31,666 nucleotides of DNA from a virus, in the IMG/VR virus record IMGVR_UViG_3300029624_000082, positions 1 through 31,666 of that record; one strand, given 5' to 3'. Every line of letters begins with the position of its first letter. Positions within the stretch are counted from its first letter, which is position 1. The position numbers were made by a program, and so were the translations under genes. Shown here in pieces: positions 30,363 to 31,666 of the stretch. A model generated the notes under the pieces. That model ran no database searches and was not told where the DNA came from. It saw only the letters and a list, made by a program, of their open reading frames with translations.

Positions 30363-30447
30363 TGCCCCTCTCGGGGCGGGGTGGGCTCCGATGCCCTTGG
30401 CAGCACTCGAGCTCGTCGAGCGCTGGCAGGGACCCCGGAGCGGGGTC
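30363..30447 (-). repeat. Intergenic cassette repeat R1
   Basis: 85 bases lying between the stop of the gene at 30454 and the start of the gene at 30351. Near-identical to R3 (31420-31504), with one mismatch over a 42-base core, and to the shorter R2 (30836-30876). It contains a terminator-like hairpin at one end and a Shine-Dalgarno-bearing leader at the other. Confidence 0.75.
30431..30447 (-). terminator. Terminator-like hairpin in R1
   Basis: GACCCCG and CGGGGTC with a 3-base loop, six bases after the stop of the gene at 30454 on the minus strand. No T run. The same stem is found in R3. Confidence 0.5.
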
Positions 30448-30453
30448 GAGTGG

Positions 30454-30822
30454 CTACCAGGCCCGCAGGCCCTCGCATCCGACGATGCGCCCCGCGTCGT
30501 CCCGGACGAGCTTGCCCGGGGAGAGCACATCCTTCCGGCCCTGCCGGGCCGCCACCTGGGCGACGGGCATGGAAGCGATGAAGACCACGCCCTTCTCGGG
30601 CTCGGGAAGATCCGTGATCTTCCCGTGGAGCGCCCGCTGACGCGGGATCCGGTGGACGACTCCTTCGTCGCCGTACTCATCGAAGAGCACGGGAGGAAGG
30701 TCGGTGAGCTCTTCCTCGAGCCGAGCAACCTTCCCAGAAGGGGGGATGCGGACGACGTGCCCGCCGACGTGCAGCGTGATTTCGTGAGGGGTCAAGTTGA
30801 CGAGGTTCACCAGGTCGTACAT
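30454..30822 (-). CDS. Hypothetical protein with NLTPHEI start, 122 residues
   Basis: ATG at 30822 with GGAG eight bases upstream; the open frame beyond it lies in the hairpin and R2. The product opens MYDLVNLVNLTPHEITLHV, has PPSGKVARLEEEL and ends with ASMPVAQVAARQGRKDVLSP, then KLVRDDAGRIVGCEGL. A family with NLTPHEI, PPSG and a terminal RDVLSPG...GRIIGC pattern is common in phages and plasmids as a hypothetical protein. Function not known. Confidence 0.7.
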   Translation of the reverse strand: MYDLVNLVNLTPHEITLHVGGHVVRIPPSGKVARLEEELTDLPPVLFDEYGDEGVVHRIPRQRALHGKITDLPEPEKGVVFIASMPVAQVAARQGRKDVLSPGKLVRDDAGRIVGCEGLRAW

Positions 30823-30835
30823 GTGCGTGTCTCCG

Positions 30836-30876
30836 TGCCCCTCCCGGGGCGGTAGGGCTCCGATGCCCATGGCAGC
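30836..30876 (-). repeat. Intergenic cassette repeat R2 (short form)
   Basis: 41 bases matching the leader end of R1 and R3, before the gene at 30822. The operator-like and hairpin part is lost; a different, much larger inverted repeat (30919-30972) stands where the terminator would be. Confidence 0.6.
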
Positions 30877-30918
30877 CTCCCGGCGGGCGGGGGGCTGGCA
30901 TCGACCTCGGAGCGAGAC

Positions 30919-30972
30919 GGGCGGGCCTGGTGCGCGGTGTCCAAGGAGAGGTTCCGCGCACCAGGCCCGCCC
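30919..30972. terminator. 19-bp perfect inverted repeat
   Basis: Arms 30919-30937 and 30954-30972 are exact reverse complements (arm starting GGGCGGGCC and ending GCGCGG), with a 16-base loop. In the 238-base gap 30823-31060, which has no gene. It would make a very stable RNA hairpin on either strand, without a T run. Confidence 0.6.
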
Positions 30973-31060
30973 GCGGTCAGTCGTCTTCGTCGTCCGGCAG
31001 CTCCGGCCGCTTGAAGGCCGGGGGGATCGGCCGGGAGTCATCGGGGCTGTGGAGTACCGC

Positions 31061-31408
31061 CTACTGGCGCGACTGGCCGCGGTGCACCATCCGCTCGTAC
31101 TGGCGGACGATATAGTCCGCCAGGTCACGGTAGTATCCAGCGCCCTCTCGGGAGCAGCGGTAGATGTGGTGCTGGACACCGTCCACCACCGCGTCGAGGG
31201 AGACTACCGTCTCGACCGGCTCGTGGTCGTCGAAGTAGGAGTGAAGGCGGATGCCTCCACCCCTCTCTTCGAGGGTCACGTAGTCCGCGACGTGCAGCTC
31301 GGCCGGGTCCCCGTAGGCGAGGACCTTGAGCCGGGGGCCCTCGCTGTCGATAAGGATGGTGGCCATCAGGAACTCCCGCTGGGGGTAGTAGGGGTCGTTG
31401 TCGTACAT
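31061..31408 (-). CDS. Hypothetical protein, 115 residues
   Basis: ATG at 31408, seven bases after GGAG; the frame upstream is part of repeat R3. The product starts MYDNDPYYPQREFLMATILI, with beta-rich segments (PRLKVLAYGDPAELHVADYV) and a C-terminal helical part (AGYYRDLADYIVRQYERMVH). It ends at a TAG (31061-31063), after which the same frame is open for 27 more codons ending in an acidic tail. The start ATGTACGAC is shared with the gene at 30822. Family not recognised. Confidence 0.6.
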   Translation of the reverse strand: MYDNDPYYPQREFLMATILIDSEGPRLKVLAYGDPAELHVADYVTLEERGGGIRLHSYFDDHEPVETVVSLDAVVDGVQHHIYRCSREGAGYYRDLADYIVRQYERMVHRGQSRQ

Positions 31409-31419
31409 TCCGTACTCCG

Positions 31420-31504
31420 TGCCCCTCCCGGGGCGCTTGGGCTCCGATGCCCGTGGCAGCACTCGAGCTGGTCGAGCGCTGGCAGGGACCCCGGAGACGG
31501 GGTC
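31420..31504 (-). repeat. Intergenic cassette repeat R3, with terminal hairpin
   Basis: 85 bases between the stop of the gene at 31510 and the start of the gene at 31408. The hairpin GACCCCG/CGGGGTC (31487-31504, GAGA loop) lies five bases after that stop. In the middle lies CTCGA-n5-TCGAG, an inverted repeat shared with R1. Confidence 0.75.
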
Positions 31505-31509
31505 GGCAA

Positions 31510-31647
31510 CTAGAATCGGACCGCGCCGTGCGACCTGTCGCTGTTCGGCCAGACTACGTCGCCGAAATCGACCTCGACGGCGTAGCCGTCCTCGTCGGCG
31601 GTAACCACGACCAGGTGCCCTACTGCGGACCCGCCGGTGCGGCCCAT
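31510..31647 (-). CDS. Hypothetical protein, 45 residues, possibly partial
   Basis: From ATG 31647 to TAG 31510-31512. AGGA stands before the ATG, but the frame also remains open upstream to the window edge, so the true start could lie outside. The product MGRTGGSAVGHLVVVTADED continues YAVEVDFGDVVWPNSDRS, a small beta-rich piece. No family recognised. The hairpin of R3 lies directly behind it. Confidence 0.5.
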   Translation of the reverse strand: MGRTGGSAVGHLVVVTADEDGYAVEVDFGDVVWPNSDRSHGAVRF

Positions 31648-31666
31648 GGCGATCCTGCGGCGGTCG

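Noticed and set aside
1-31666. Retroelement reverse transcriptase and template repeat for the FGE modules
   Set aside because: No reverse transcriptase active-site motif and no AAC-rich template copy found; the retroelement hypothesis depends on sequence outside the window.
1-31666. ParA/ParB pair to go with the parS-like sites
   Set aside because: No Walker-type ParA or ParB-like helix-turn-helix protein seen; the only helix-turn-helix protein (203-487) is a small winged helix of another type.

Overview
The window looks like part of a temperate or lytic tailed-phage genome (siphovirus-like, long non-contractile tail) from a high-GC bacterium. It carries the standard run of head and tail genes (terminase, portal, scaffold, capsid, connectors, tail tube, frameshifted tail chaperone, tape measure, tail tip). 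Genes are densely packed, overlapping by 4-8 bases, with strong G/C bias at third codon positions. No integrase, tRNA, rRNA, CRISPR array or insertion sequence was seen. The host is not named by the sequence. The palindrome TGTTCCACGTGGAACA, which I remember as close to the chromosomal parS of myxobacteria, is a weak hint of a Myxococcota-type host.

Layout. (1) 1-7027, minus strand: one early/replication operon reading right to left: SSB-like protein, zinc-ribbon protein, small membrane protein, DnaQ-like 3'-5' exonuclease, an unknown helical protein, a 26-unit pentapeptide-repeat protein, an FGE-sulfatase-fold (C-type-lectin-like) protein with a triplicated C-terminal module, a small protein, an SF3/AAA+ helicase, two small proteins (one a winged helix) and a partial gene. 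Most junctions are ATGA/GTGA overlaps. (2) 7028-7515: a gene-free divergent region with about eleven GGCACA/TGTGCC sites in near-helical phase, a candidate origin or operator. (3) 7516-26846, plus strand: PD-(D/E)xK nuclease, terminase, portal, scaffold, capsid, connectors, tail tube, chaperone with a GGGAAAC slippery site, tape measure, two large tail-tip proteins, holin-like and unknown membrane proteins, a caspase-like-fold protein and three small virion-type proteins. Two clusters of parS-like palindromes sit just before Shine-Dalgarno sites in this operon. (4) 26847-31666, minus strand: accessory genes separated by hairpins and repeated intergenic elements, including a beta-helix tail-spike-like protein, a small lipoprotein (spanin-like) and several short hypothetical proteins that appear to have their own terminator and leader.

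The most interesting points are these. The phage receptor-like FGE protein has three tandem modules in which the variable codons are nearly all NNC/NNT, as expected of diversity-generating retroelement targets, although no reverse transcriptase is in the window. Five parS-like palindromes occur in two clusters, each ending at a Shine-Dalgarno. There is a clear -1 frameshift site for the tail chaperone whose downstream product is a short open frame of its own. Two families of intergenic repeats organise the right-hand accessory region. Function calls rest on motifs, order and length read by eye; no database search was possible.
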